A stretch of DNA of 64,000 nucleotides from Chthoniobacter flavus (GTDB lineage: Bacteria; Verrucomicrobiota; Verrucomicrobiia; Chthoniobacterales; Chthoniobacteraceae), in assembly GCA_945861435.1 (NCBI GenBank), contig CAMAUX010000009.1, forward strand, positions 62,001 through 126,000. Reading direction: 5' to 3'. The position numbers and the translations under genes are program-made. The first letter of the stretch is position 1, and the number at the start of each line of letters is the position of its first letter. Under the pieces are notes generated by a model. It saw nothing but the letters and a program-made list of their open reading frames with translations, had not been told where the DNA came from and did not search any database. This document shows positions 17,027 through 25,159 of the stretch, piece after piece.

Positions 17027-18513
17027 TCGACGCCCCCCCCCTTCTCCAGATGCGGGGGATCGTAAAGTCTTTCCCCGGTGTCAAAGCCCTGCGCGGAGTC
17101 GACCTCGAACTGCGCAAAGGCGAGGTGCTCGCTCTCCTCGGGGAAAACGGCGCCGGCAAAAGCACGCTCATGCGCATCCTCGGCGGCGCGCACAAAGCCG
17201 ACGAAGGCTCCATCCTCATCGACGGCCGCGAGACCCCGTTTTCCTCCCCGCAGGATTCCCGCGCAGCCGGCATCGCCGTCATCTATCAGGAGTTCAACCT
17301 CGTGCCGGGCCTCACCGCCGTGGAGAACATCTTCCTCGGCCGCGAGACCACACGTGCCGGGCTCATCGACCAGCGCTCCGAACGCGCAAGCGCAGCCGCA
17401 CTCTTCCAGCGTCTCGGCGCGGAAGTGGATCTCGACACGCCGTGCCGCCGCCTCACCACCGCCCAGCAGCAGCTCGTCGAAATCGCCAAGGCCCTCGCCT
17501 TCGACGCCCGCATCCTCGTGATGGATGAACCCTCCGCAGCCCTCACCTCCCACGAAGTCGCACGCCTCTTCGAAATCATCCGCGACCTCCGCTCCCAAGG
17601 CATCAGCATCATCTACATCAGCCACCGCCTCGACGAAGTCTTCACCATCACCGACCGCGTCACCGTCCTCCGCGACGGACGCCACGTCGGCGGACGCCCC
17701 ACCGCCGAAATCACGCGCTCCCAGATGATCGAGCTCATGGTCGGCCGCGAACTCACCGACGAATTCCCCAGACGCTCCACCACCCCGGGCCCCGTCCGCC
17801 TCGAAGTCTCCGGCCTGCGCCGCGGCCGCGCCGTGCGCGACGTCTCCTTCTCCGTGCGCCGCGGCGAAATCCTCGCACTCACGGGCCTCGTCGGTGCAGG
17901 CCGCACGGAAACCGTCCGCCTCCTCTTCGGCGCGGATCCACGCGAGGCCGGCGAGATCCGTCTCGATGGCAGACTCCTCGCCATCCGATCCCCTTCCGAC
18001 GCCATCGCCGCGGGCATCGGGCTCCTCACGGAAGACCGCAAAATGCAGGGCCTCGTCCTCGGACATTCCGTGCGCGAGAACTTCGGCCTCCCCAACCTCG
18101 AACGTCTTTCCACCAACGGCTTCGTTCAAATGGGCGCCGAACGCGCCGAGTTCGCACGCTACGTCGAACAGCTCCAGATCAAGATCCCGGACCAGGAGCA
18201 GCGCGCAGGCAACCTCTCCGGCGGCAACCAGCAGAAGGTCGTCCTCGCCAAGTGGCTCGCTCGCAACTGCGAGGTCCTCATCTTTGACGAACCCACCCGC
18301 GGCATCGATGTCGGCGCAAAATTCGAGATCTACCTCCTCATGAACGCACTCGTCGCCGCGGGAAAATCCGTCGTCATGATCAGCTCCGAACTTCCCGAAG
18401 TCCTCGGCATGGCCGACCGGATCCTCGTCCTCCACGAAGGCCATGTCACCGGCGAGATCGCCGATGCGCGCTCCGCCACCCAGGAACAGGTGATGCGCCT
18501 CGCCATCGCCTGA
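17023..18513 (+). CDS. Sugar ABC transporter ATP-binding protein (RbsA-like)
   Basis: A 496-residue protein with two fused ABC domains, the normal length for RbsA/XylG/MglA. The first domain has a good Walker A (GENGAGKST at about 44) and Walker B (LVMDEPSAAL) but a degenerate signature (LTTAQQQLVEIAK). The second has the degenerate Walker A typical of this family (LVGAGRTE) with an intact LSGGNQQKV signature and DEPTRGID. It powers uptake of the sugar bound by the lipoprotein at 15190. The start codon overlaps the stop of the AroE-like gene (ATGA), and the permease follows after 62 bases. Confidence 0.93.
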   Translation: MIDAPPLLQMRGIVKSFPGVKALRGVDLELRKGEVLALLGENGAGKSTLMRILGGAHKADEGSILIDGRETPFSSPQDSRAAGIAVIYQEFNLVPGLTAVENIFLGRETTRAGLIDQRSERASAAALFQRLGAEVDLDTPCRRLTTAQQQLVEIAKALAFDARILVMDEPSAALTSHEVARLFEIIRDLRSQGISIIYISHRLDEVFTITDRVTVLRDGRHVGGRPTAEITRSQMIELMVGRELTDEFPRRSTTPGPVRLEVSGLRRGRAVRDVSFSVRRGEILALTGLVGAGRTETVRLLFGADPREAGEIRLDGRLLAIRSPSDAIAAGIGLLTEDRKMQGLVLGHSVRENFGLPNLERLSTNGFVQMGAERAEFARYVEQLQIKIPDQEQRAGNLSGGNQQKVVLAKWLARNCEVLIFDEPTRGIDVGAKFEIYLLMNALVAAGKSVVMISSELPEVLGMADRILVLHEGHVTGEIADARSATQEQVMRLAIA

Positions 18514-18575
18514 CACTCGCCCGCCCAAAGCTCCCCCACCGATCAGCCCCCGGCTCCCGCAGCACTGCTCCGCTT

Positions 18576-19892
18576 ATGAAACCAGCCCGCTTCCTCGCCG
18601 ACTACGGCATGGTCCTCGTGCTCGCGCTCCTGTGCGCACTGTTCAGCGCGCTCACCTTCAGCGACCAGACCCCCACCGGCGAAGCCGCCGCCACACAGGT
18701 CGCTTCCCTGCTCCATCAGCAGTTCGGCCAGAACCCGCGCGTCCTCGTCGCCGTCCGCGACCAACCCGACGACGCAGCCTACGCCGCTGCACTCCAGCGC
18801 CTCCTCAGCGCACCCGGCGCGCAGCCGGCCACCATCATCAAAGGTGAGCCGAAGGATGCGCGCGAAGCGCTCCAGCGCATCGCTGCTGCCGGCAGCCGCC
18901 TCGACGCCATCGCCTGCACCCAGGCCACCGGAGCGTGGCTCGTGTTCTCGGAACTCAAGACCGACTTCCCCGCACTCGGCGAACCACGCGTCATCACGCC
19001 GCGCAGTTACCGATGGCCCAACTTTCTCAAGACGGAGAACCTGCTCAACATCGCCAACCAGATCGCCGTCATCGCCATCGTCGCCATCGGCATGACCATG
19101 GTCATCATCACCGGCGGCATCGACCTCTCCGTCGGCAGCCTCCTCGCTCTCTCCGCCGTCCTCACCGCACGCTTCATCCGCGACTTCGCCGGCGGCACCT
19201 CCGCCTCCCCTGCCGCCATGCTCCTCGCCTGCATCGCCGCCATCGTCCTCTGCGGCGCAGTCGGCGCGTTCTCCGGCACCATGATCACCCGCTTCGCCAT
19301 CCCCCCCTTCATCGTCACCCTCGCCATGATGCTCGTCGGCAGCGGCCTCGCCTACATCCTCGCCAAGGGACAGTCCATCTACCAAATCCCCGAATCCTTT
19401 GTCTGGCTGGGCCGCGGCGCCGATCTCTTCAACCTCCCCAACGCCGTCCTCCTCATGGCGATCCTCTACGGCCTCGCGCACATCCTCATGAGCCGCATGA
19501 AACTTGGCCGCCACCTCTATGCGGTCGGCGGCAACAGCGAGGCCGCACGTCTCTCCGGCGTCCCGGTGAAGCGCGTGCTCCTCTTCGCCTACATCGCGAG
19601 CGCCGTGCTCGCAGGCCTCGGCGGCGTCATCATGGCATCCCAGCTCAAGAGCGGATCCCCCACCTACGGCGGCATGTACGAACTCTACGTCATCGCTGCT
19701 GTCGTCGTCGGCGGCACCAGCCTCAGCGGCGGAGAAGGCCGCATGTTTGGAACCCTCGCAGGCGCGTTCACCATCGCCGTCATCCAGAACGGCATGAACC
19801 TCACCAACGTGGAAAGCTATACACAAAAAGTCGTCCTCGGCCTCGTCATCCTCGGCGCCGTCCTCGTAGACAAAGCGCGCCGCACCCGCTGA
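18576..19892 (+). CDS. Sugar ABC transporter permease (RbsC-like) with an extra extracytoplasmic insert
   Basis: A 438-residue protein, about 110 residues longer than the usual RbsC. The first helix (about 10-28) is followed by an insert at about 30-147 before the second helix. The insert has alternating strands and helices (VLVAVRDQPDDAAYAAALQ, LDAIACTQATGAW), reminiscent of part of a periplasmic-binding-protein lobe. The remainder is a standard BPD_transp_2 permease, with the family signature GGIDLSVGSLLALS at about 180 and GGNSEAARLSGV later. It forms the membrane channel for the ATPase at 17023. The insert would face the periplasm beside the docking site for the binding protein. Confidence 0.9.
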   Translation: MKPARFLADYGMVLVLALLCALFSALTFSDQTPTGEAAATQVASLLHQQFGQNPRVLVAVRDQPDDAAYAAALQRLLSAPGAQPATIIKGEPKDAREALQRIAAAGSRLDAIACTQATGAWLVFSELKTDFPALGEPRVITPRSYRWPNFLKTENLLNIANQIAVIAIVAIGMTMVIITGGIDLSVGSLLALSAVLTARFIRDFAGGTSASPAAMLLACIAAIVLCGAVGAFSGTMITRFAIPPFIVTLAMMLVGSGLAYILAKGQSIYQIPESFVWLGRGADLFNLPNAVLLMAILYGLAHILMSRMKLGRHLYAVGGNSEAARLSGVPVKRVLLFAYIASAVLAGLGGVIMASQLKSGSPTYGGMYELYVIAAVVVGGTSLSGGEGRMFGTLAGAFTIAVIQNGMNLTNVESYTQKVVLGLVILGAVLVDKARRTR

Positions 19893-19894
19893 TC

Positions 19895-20797
19895 ATGCCC
19901 GCTCCCCACATCCTCTCCTGCGGCGAAGTCCTCTGGGACCTCTTCCCAGACGGCCCCTGCTTCGGCGGTGCCCCGGCCAACTTCGCCTGCCACGCCGCAC
20001 TCCTTGGCGCCAGCGTCACCATGCTCAGCGCCGTCGGAAAAGACGCCCGCGGCTCAGAGGCCCTCGCCATCCTGAAGCGCTTCGGCATCGACACCGCTCT
20101 CGTCCAATCCCTTGCCAACGCACCCACCGGCACCGTAGGCGTCGCCGTCGATACGGCCGGCAAGCCCACCTTCGAGATCCACGCCAACTCCGCATGGGAC
20201 CACCTCTCATGGGAGGACGCACTCGAGCAAAAACTCGCCAAAGTCGACGCCGTCTACTTCGGAACCCTCGGCCAGCGCAACTCCCAATCCCGCGCCACCA
20301 TCCATCAAGTGCTCCGCACAGCAGCCTCCCGCGCCATCCCGCGCGTGCTCGATATCAACCTCCGACGCCCTTTCTACGACGACGCACTCCTGCGCGATTC
20401 CATCGCCCTCGCCACCATCCTCAAGCTCAGCGCCGAGGAACTCCCGGAAGTCGCAGCCGCCTGCTCCATCCCCATCGCCCCATCCACGGAAACCACCCTC
20501 CACCACCTGCGATCACACCTCGGGCTCGAAGCCATCGTCATGACCCGTGGTGCGGACGGCGCGCTCATGGTTTCCGCTGCGGGCACCTTCGAACAACCGG
20601 GCATACCCACCGTGGTCGTCGACACCGTCGGCGCCGGGGACTCCTTCACCGCTGCTTTCGTCCTCGGTTTCCTCAGCGGCCATCCGCCGGCAGCCATCCT
20701 TCGCCACGCCTGTGAAACCGCTTCCGCTGCCTGCTCCCATGCGGGTGGCGTACCAGTTCCCGCCGGATCGAAAACCCCGCAAACCCACGCACAATAA
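19895..20797 (+). CDS. PfkB-family carbohydrate kinase, fructokinase-like
   Basis: A 300-residue protein. It has the N-terminal PfkB pattern GGAPANFACHAALLGA at about 24, a central DINLRRPFYDD segment, and the C-terminal PfkB signature DTVGAGDSFTAAF at about 246 with its catalytic Asp. The early GEVLWDLFPDG motif is typical of fructokinases. It starts two bases after the permease stop, so it is the terminal catabolic gene of the uptake operon and phosphorylates the imported sugar. With the RbsABC-like transporter this makes a ketose or pentose a reasonable guess. The precise substrate is not determined. Confidence 0.85.
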   Translation: MPAPHILSCGEVLWDLFPDGPCFGGAPANFACHAALLGASVTMLSAVGKDARGSEALAILKRFGIDTALVQSLANAPTGTVGVAVDTAGKPTFEIHANSAWDHLSWEDALEQKLAKVDAVYFGTLGQRNSQSRATIHQVLRTAASRAIPRVLDINLRRPFYDDALLRDSIALATILKLSAEELPEVAAACSIPIAPSTETTLHHLRSHLGLEAIVMTRGADGALMVSAAGTFEQPGIPTVVVDTVGAGDSFTAAFVLGFLSGHPPAAILRHACETASAACSHAGGVPVPAGSKTPQTHAQ

Positions 20798-20861
20798 AAC
20801 TGCTTCACGGCCCCGGCTTTTTCCCCTTGCGAGAGAGGGCCGCGCTTCCATAGTCGCGCCG

Positions 20862-21290
20862 GTGAATGCACATGACACACCCTCGATCACCTCGGACCAC
20901 CAGGTGATGTTCTTCGACACCGACTGCGCCGCCGTGGTGCACAACATCGCCTACCTCAGGATCATTGAGGTGGCGCGCACCCTGCTGGCCGAGCAGCTCG
21001 GCATGGGGCTCGTGGCCATGGCTCAATCCCAGCTCTACCCCGTGGTCGTCCGCACAGAAATCGATTACCGCCGCCCCGCACGGCTCGGCGATCAACTCCG
21101 CACACACGGCCGCCTCGATTCCGTCGAACGCTCCCGCTTCTGGTGCCGCTTCGAGGTCCACCGCCCCGCCGATGGCACCCTTCTCGCCACCGCACGCCAA
21201 ATGCTCGCCCTCGTGCAAATGCCCTCCGGACGCCCCGCCCGCCTGCCAGCCGACTGGCCCGTGCGCTTCGCCCACCTCTGCCCGGAATAA
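20862..21290 (+). CDS. YbgC/4HBT-type acyl-CoA thioesterase
   Basis: A 142-residue hotdog-fold protein. The active-site region MFFDTDCAAVVHNIAYLRII at about 16-35 matches the 4-hydroxybenzoyl-CoA thioesterase/YbgC family, including the catalytic Asp after FDT and the VHN motif. The middle has VVRTEIDYRRPARLGDQL, the usual second block. A GTG at 20862 was chosen because starting at the ATG of MFFDTD would remove the first strand. No good ribosome-binding site was seen. It lies 64 bases after the sugar kinase and probably belongs to a different transcription unit. In many bacteria YbgC sits with tol genes; here it does not. Confidence 0.8.
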   Translation: MNAHDTPSITSDHQVMFFDTDCAAVVHNIAYLRIIEVARTLLAEQLGMGLVAMAQSQLYPVVVRTEIDYRRPARLGDQLRTHGRLDSVERSRFWCRFEVHRPADGTLLATARQMLALVQMPSGRPARLPADWPVRFAHLCPE

Positions 21291-21344
21291 AATTGCCCGC
21301 GCCCTGCGTCCACAGTAGGTTCCCCCCCTGAAAGGCTCTCTCTT

Positions 21345-21608
21345 ATGCTCGAACTCGAGGTTTATTCCACCGGAGTCCGCGAGACGGCAAAAGTCCTCGC
21401 CTTGGATCGCGAACTCTCCGTCGTCCCGGGTCTGCGGTACAAAATCGACCCCAACCACAGCCTCGTTTATCTCGAACTCGAAGCCCCCACGCTCACCGTC
21501 ACTCAAGTCCGCGAGGTCTTCCGCCGCTGTGGCATGGAGCCACGCATCGTCGGCGCTATTCCACCGGCCATGAACCCAGGCACCAAGACCCAGCGCCTCA
21601 GCAACTGA
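21345..21608 (+). CDS. Small conserved hypothetical protein (87 residues)
   Basis: A small soluble protein with no signal peptide and no family I recognise. It contains YSTGVRETAKVLALDRELSV and RYKIDPNHSLVYLELEAPTL, which suggest an alpha/beta fold resembling a ferredoxin-like or ACT-like unit (beta-alpha-beta-beta-alpha). It ends with QVREVFRRCGMEPRIVG, an amphipathic helix followed by a strand. The layout, about 85 residues with the helix near the C-terminus, resembles small metal- or ligand-binding domains, but no CxxC is present. It lies 47 bases before the Mla-type operon, so they may be co-transcribed. Coding status is supported by its codon composition and tight packing. Confidence 0.7.
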   Translation: MLELEVYSTGVRETAKVLALDRELSVVPGLRYKIDPNHSLVYLELEAPTLTVTQVREVFRRCGMEPRIVGAIPPAMNPGTKTQRLSN

Positions 21609-21654
21609 TTGATCAGCGGCCTCCCCCGCCGCACACGCCGAACGCCTTCCAGCC

Positions 21655-22437
21655 ATGATCCGCTCCATAGGCAGCTTCGCGCTGGGCATTTTCCATTACG
21701 CAGGGGAACTCGCACTCCTCGCCGCCGAAACCGCCCGCTCCCTCTGGTCGGCCCCCGTGCGCTGGAGACTCTGCCTGCGCCAGATCGCCGAGGTCGGCTT
21801 CCGCTCCCAGATGGTCGTCATCGTCACCGGCGGATTCACCGGCGCCGTTTTCGCCGCCCAGACTTATTTCCAATTCCACCGCATCGGCATGGAATCCGCC
21901 GTCGGCGCAGTCGTCGCCGTGTCCATGTTCCGCGAACTCGGCCCTGTCCTCACCGGCCTCATGGTCGCCGGACGCGTCGGCGCCTCCATCGCCGCTGAAA
22001 TCGGCACCATGAAGGTGACCGAACAGGTCGATGCTCTGCGCTCACTCGGCGTCCATCCCATCGACTACCTCGTCGTCCCTCGCTTCCTCGCCCTGATCTT
22101 CTCCATGCCCGTGCTCGTCGCCGAATGCTGCGCACTCGGCATCCTCTCCGCAGTCCTCGTCGGCACCAAGGTTCTCGGCATCCCCCAAGCCTATTTCCTC
22201 AACACCATGGTCAAGTTCACCGGCAGTCGCGACATCAAGATGGCTCTCACCAAGGGCTTCGTGTTCGGCCTCATCGTCGTCTTCGTCAGCTGCCACCAAG
22301 GCCTCAACGCAAAGGACGGCGCCGTCGGCGTCGGCCGCGCCCCCACCGAGGCCGTCGTCAACTCCTCCCTCCTCATCCTCATCATCAACTTCTTCCTCTC
22401 CTTCGCCCTCAACATCGTCTACCCCGCAGGCGTTTGA
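21655..22437 (+). CDS. mlaE: MlaE-family lipid ABC transporter permease
   Basis: A 260-residue inner-membrane permease of normal length for the family. The MlaE signature is clear: GPVLTGLMVAGRVGASIAAE at about 104, then MKVTEQVDALRSLGVHP and VVPRFLALIF. Five or so membrane helices are visible, the last ending FALNIVYPAGV. With the ATPase and MCE protein immediately downstream it forms the core of a phospholipid-transport complex that moves lipids between the inner and outer membranes. One base separates its stop from the next start. Genes for MlaC and MlaB are not present nearby, as is common outside Proteobacteria. Confidence 0.92.
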   Translation: MIRSIGSFALGIFHYAGELALLAAETARSLWSAPVRWRLCLRQIAEVGFRSQMVVIVTGGFTGAVFAAQTYFQFHRIGMESAVGAVVAVSMFRELGPVLTGLMVAGRVGASIAAEIGTMKVTEQVDALRSLGVHPIDYLVVPRFLALIFSMPVLVAECCALGILSAVLVGTKVLGIPQAYFLNTMVKFTGSRDIKMALTKGFVFGLIVVFVSCHQGLNAKDGAVGVGRAPTEAVVNSSLLILIINFFLSFALNIVYPAGV

Positions 22438-22438
22438 C

Positions 22439-23176
22439 GTGATCGCTGTCCATCAACTCCACAAAACCCTCGGCCGCCAGGACGTCCTGCGCGGCGTCGA
22501 TCTCGCCATCCCCACCGGCCAAACCTGCGTCGTCCTCGGTCGCTCAGGCTGCGGAAAAAGCGTCCTCCTCAAACACTTCGTCGGCCTCCTCCAACCCACC
22601 AGCGGCCGCGTCCTGATCGACGGCAAGGACATCGCCCACCTCCCAGAACGCCAGCTCGGCCCCATCCGTAGAAAAATCGGCATCCTCTTCCAAAGCGGCG
22701 CCCTCTTCGACTCCCTCACAGTCGAAGACAACATCGCCTTCCCCCTTCGCGAGGCCGGTATCCGCGACCCCGCGCTCCTCGCAGAAAAAGTCGCGGAAGC
22801 CCTCGAGATGGTCGGCCTCGCCGGCGAACAGAAGAAGATGCCCGAAAATCTCAGCGGCGGCATGCGCAAACGGGTCGGCCTCGCGCGCACCATCGTCGGC
22901 AGACCCGCCTGCCTGCTCTACGACGAACCCACCACAGGTCTCGATCCCGTCGCCACCGACTCCATCAACCACCTCATCCGCCGTTTGCAAAAGCGCCTCT
23001 CCATCACCTCGGTGGTTGTCACGCACGACATGAAGACCGCCTACCACACCGCCGACAGCGTCGTCTTCCTTCACGAAGGCCGCGTCTATTTCCAAGGCAC
23101 CCCGGCAGAACTGCGCGACTCCAAGGACAGCATCCTGCGCGACTTCATCGACGGCCGGTCCGGCGAATCCTCCTGA
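22439..23176 (+). CDS. mlaF: MlaF-family lipid ABC transporter ATPase
   Basis: A 245-residue ABC ATPase starting from GTG at 22439. It has Walker A GRSGCGKSVLLKH at about 33, Q-loop LFQSGALFDSLTVEDN, signature LSGGMRKRVGLARTIV at about 139 and Walker B LLYDEPTTGLDP. The LFQSGALFDSLTV segment is characteristic of MlaF-type ATPases. It energises the MlaE permease encoded just upstream, and the MCE protein follows after 50 bases. The complex should sit at the cytoplasmic face of the inner membrane. Confidence 0.92.
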   Translation: MIAVHQLHKTLGRQDVLRGVDLAIPTGQTCVVLGRSGCGKSVLLKHFVGLLQPTSGRVLIDGKDIAHLPERQLGPIRRKIGILFQSGALFDSLTVEDNIAFPLREAGIRDPALLAEKVAEALEMVGLAGEQKKMPENLSGGMRKRVGLARTIVGRPACLLYDEPTTGLDPVATDSINHLIRRLQKRLSITSVVVTHDMKTAYHTADSVVFLHEGRVYFQGTPAELRDSKDSILRDFIDGRSGESS

Positions 23177-23226
23177 ACCCGCCACGCTTCTCCAAACCAC
23201 CCAACCCCACTCCGACTCTCCATCCC

Positions 23227-24114
23227 ATGGGCGAACGTAAAAATCTCGAACTCCTCGTCGGCCTCTTTGTCCTCGTCGGCTGCGGCGTGATCGCCTCCCT
23301 CGTGATCACCTTCGGCAGGCTCGGTCAGGGCCTCAGCAATTACTACCCCCTCCGCGTTGAATTCCCCAACGCAGGCGGCTTGGTCAAGGACTCGGATGTG
23401 GTGCTCGCCGGCGCCCGCATCGGCTTCGTCAGCGAAGCCCCGAAACTCACGGGCAGCTCCTACGTCGTGGAGGTGAAGCTCAACATCCACGAGCACATCC
23501 GGATCCCGCGCAAATCGAACTTCCTCGTCGGCAGCTCCGGCCTCATGGGGGACCGCTTTGTCGATGTCGTCCCCATGCCCGGCTTCGACCCCAACGACCT
23601 CGCACAACCAGACGAACTCATCCGCGGCTCACGCGGCGCTGGCATCGAGGACCTCACCACCAAGGGTGCCCTTGTCATGGACCAGCTCATCGCTGAACTG
23701 GACGAAATCAAGAAGATGACGTCCGCCATCAACCACCGCCTCCTCCACGAGGAAAACCTCAAGAATCTTGAGGAATCCATCAACAACCTCCGATCCACCA
23801 CCACCGCCCTCTCCGAAGGCACCAAACGTCTGGAACCCGTTCTCACCAACGCCGGCAAAGCCGTCGATTCCGCAAAGGATCTCGTCGACTCCGGAAAAGA
23901 ACTCGTCGATTCAGGCAAGGCGCTCGTCAAAAAAGCCGGCGATGGCCCCGGCCCGCTCGGCACTCTCCTCTCCGACCGCCAAGCCTCCGAGGATCTCAAG
24001 GCTTTCCTCTACAACCTCCGAAAGTCCGGCCCCCTCTTCTACAAGGACCGCCCGCTGCCCCCCACTGCTTCGCAGCCCGAGCCGGCACCTCCCGCCAAAA
24101 AAACCACCCGCTGA
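23227..24114 (+). CDS. mlaD: MlaD-family MCE-domain lipid-transport protein
   Basis: A 295-residue protein with one N-terminal membrane helix (about 8-30) and an MCE domain at about 38-118 (YYPLRVEFPNAGGLVKDSDV, then GSSGLMGDRFVDVVPM). A long helical C-terminal region follows, ending with tandem KDLVDSGKELVDSGKALV repeats and a Pro/Ala-rich tail. MCE proteins form hexameric rings in the periplasm that bind lipid. This one is longer than E. coli MlaD because of the coiled C-terminus, which may extend the channel across the periplasm. It ends the three-gene Mla-type operon. Confidence 0.9.
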   Translation: MGERKNLELLVGLFVLVGCGVIASLVITFGRLGQGLSNYYPLRVEFPNAGGLVKDSDVVLAGARIGFVSEAPKLTGSSYVVEVKLNIHEHIRIPRKSNFLVGSSGLMGDRFVDVVPMPGFDPNDLAQPDELIRGSRGAGIEDLTTKGALVMDQLIAELDEIKKMTSAINHRLLHEENLKNLEESINNLRSTTTALSEGTKRLEPVLTNAGKAVDSAKDLVDSGKELVDSGKALVKKAGDGPGPLGTLLSDRQASEDLKAFLYNLRKSGPLFYKDRPLPPTASQPEPAPPAKKTTR

Positions 24115-24600
24115 AGGGCCGAGGCTGGTCCTTGGACGCAGGTCCGGCGCGCCCAGATCTCAGTGGATGGCGGCGTCACCCACACCACGATGGAGACCAG
24201 GGACTGGTCCGGGAGTTCTTTGTGTGCGCGGCTGACGACGCCGACATCCTGCCTGAGGCACCTCTCGTTTAAGCCTCAATGCGGCGATGAAAACTTGTCG
24301 GATCTGATGTGAGTTTCTGTGGAAACGGAATTTGCAGCTTAAAATCATCCCGTTTCAGTCTCACCCGTTGGGAGAGTCTCTTTCAGCGATCTTCAAAGTC
24401 GGTAACGCCAGGGCTGTTACCCTCAAGTACCCAGGCACTGATAGGACTCAGCAGTCGCCTGAACCCGGAGAGTTCCCAATGGCCCACGGAACGCTCTGAA
24501 TGCACGGACCACACAACAGACTCTCAACCCCCTCATCCCCCCATTCCTTCCGTGCCTGGATTCCATGGGCCGCCCATTCACGTTTTAGGGTTAAGGGCAC
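24115..24600. other. Intergenic region, no supported gene
   Basis: This spacer lies between the Mla operon and the terminator of the PUR-domain gene. The short frames on both strands have no ribosome-binding site and no recognisable product. No tRNA or obvious structured RNA was seen. It may hold decayed sequence. Confidence 0.5.
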
Positions 24601-24629
24601 AAAAAAAGGGACCCCGATGGCGGGGTCTC
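24601..24629 (-). terminator. Rho-independent terminator of the PUR-domain gene
   Basis: On the minus strand a hairpin of GACCCCG and CGGGGTC, extended by a G.T and a G-C pair (24608-24629, 4-base loop), is followed by seven T residues (24601-24607). It lies about 115 bases after the stop of the PUR-domain gene and in the correct orientation for it. Confidence 0.85.
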
Positions 24630-24744
24630 CTTAAGCTGTTCGTTTTCCGATGGGGGACCTTGAAAAATCAACCTTCTGGCCAAAGGCCAGAGGGTTGAGG
24701 GCTAAGATCCAACGGCCTTCGCCAAAAGTCGCTCGATAGGTGAG

Positions 24745-24951
24745 TTAGAGGTTGCCCTCGTACTCCACCAAGCGCTGCAGCGCCTCAAGAAAGTCGCGGA
24801 AAGCGGGTGCCGGCAGCATAATAGTATCCCTCCGGCCTCCCACATCTTCCGTGATCTTCAGAAAACGCCCACGCTGGTTCTCCTTCAAATCGAGGAAGAA
24901 CATTTTCCTGTCGATCAGGACTTTCTCCGAGGCAATCGGCTCGGACCCCAT
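24745..24951 (-). CDS. Bacterial PUR-domain nucleic-acid-binding protein (DUF3276-like)
   Basis: A 68-residue protein from the ATG at 24951, preceded by AGGGG at five bases. A frame from 24975 adds eight residues but lacks such a site. The sequence VLIDRKMFFLDLKENQRGRF followed by LKITEDVGGRRDTIMLPAPA and FRDFLEALQRLVEYE is one PUR repeat, as in the small PUR proteins of spirochetes and Bacteroidetes. Those form dimers that bind single-stranded DNA or RNA. Eukaryotic PurA has three such repeats; this is the single-repeat bacterial form. It is a monocistronic gene with its own terminator at 24601. Confidence 0.85.
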   Translation of the reverse strand: MGSEPIASEKVLIDRKMFFLDLKENQRGRFLKITEDVGGRRDTIMLPAPAFRDFLEALQRLVEYEGNL

Positions 24952-25009
24952 ACGCTCCCCTGAGTTCTGGTTCATGATAGTTACACTCGATTACTTAATG
25001 ATCCCGCCC

Positions 25010-25025
25010 GAGGACCGGGGTCCTC
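25010..25025. repeat. Perfect 7-bp inverted repeat upstream of the PUR-domain gene
   Basis: GAGGACC and GGTCCTC flank a 2-base centre. It lies about 60 bases upstream of the start codon of the PUR-domain gene and downstream of trpS. It could be a regulatory hairpin or operator. No T-tract follows, so it is not an evident terminator. Confidence 0.35.
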
Positions 25026-25159
25026 CACTGCGGAGGCGTCATGCTAAGGAGGATTCGCCCCGGAGCAATACACAAGATCAGAAATCTTCCACCCCCCCTC
25101 AGGGCACCTCCCCATCCTCCGCCCCCACCTAAGATTCGTTTTCCACCATCCCGCCGGCC

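Noticed and set aside
24309-24698. 129-codon frame in the spacer after the Mla operon
   Set aside because: It runs through a clear minus-strand terminator and has no domain or ribosome-binding site.
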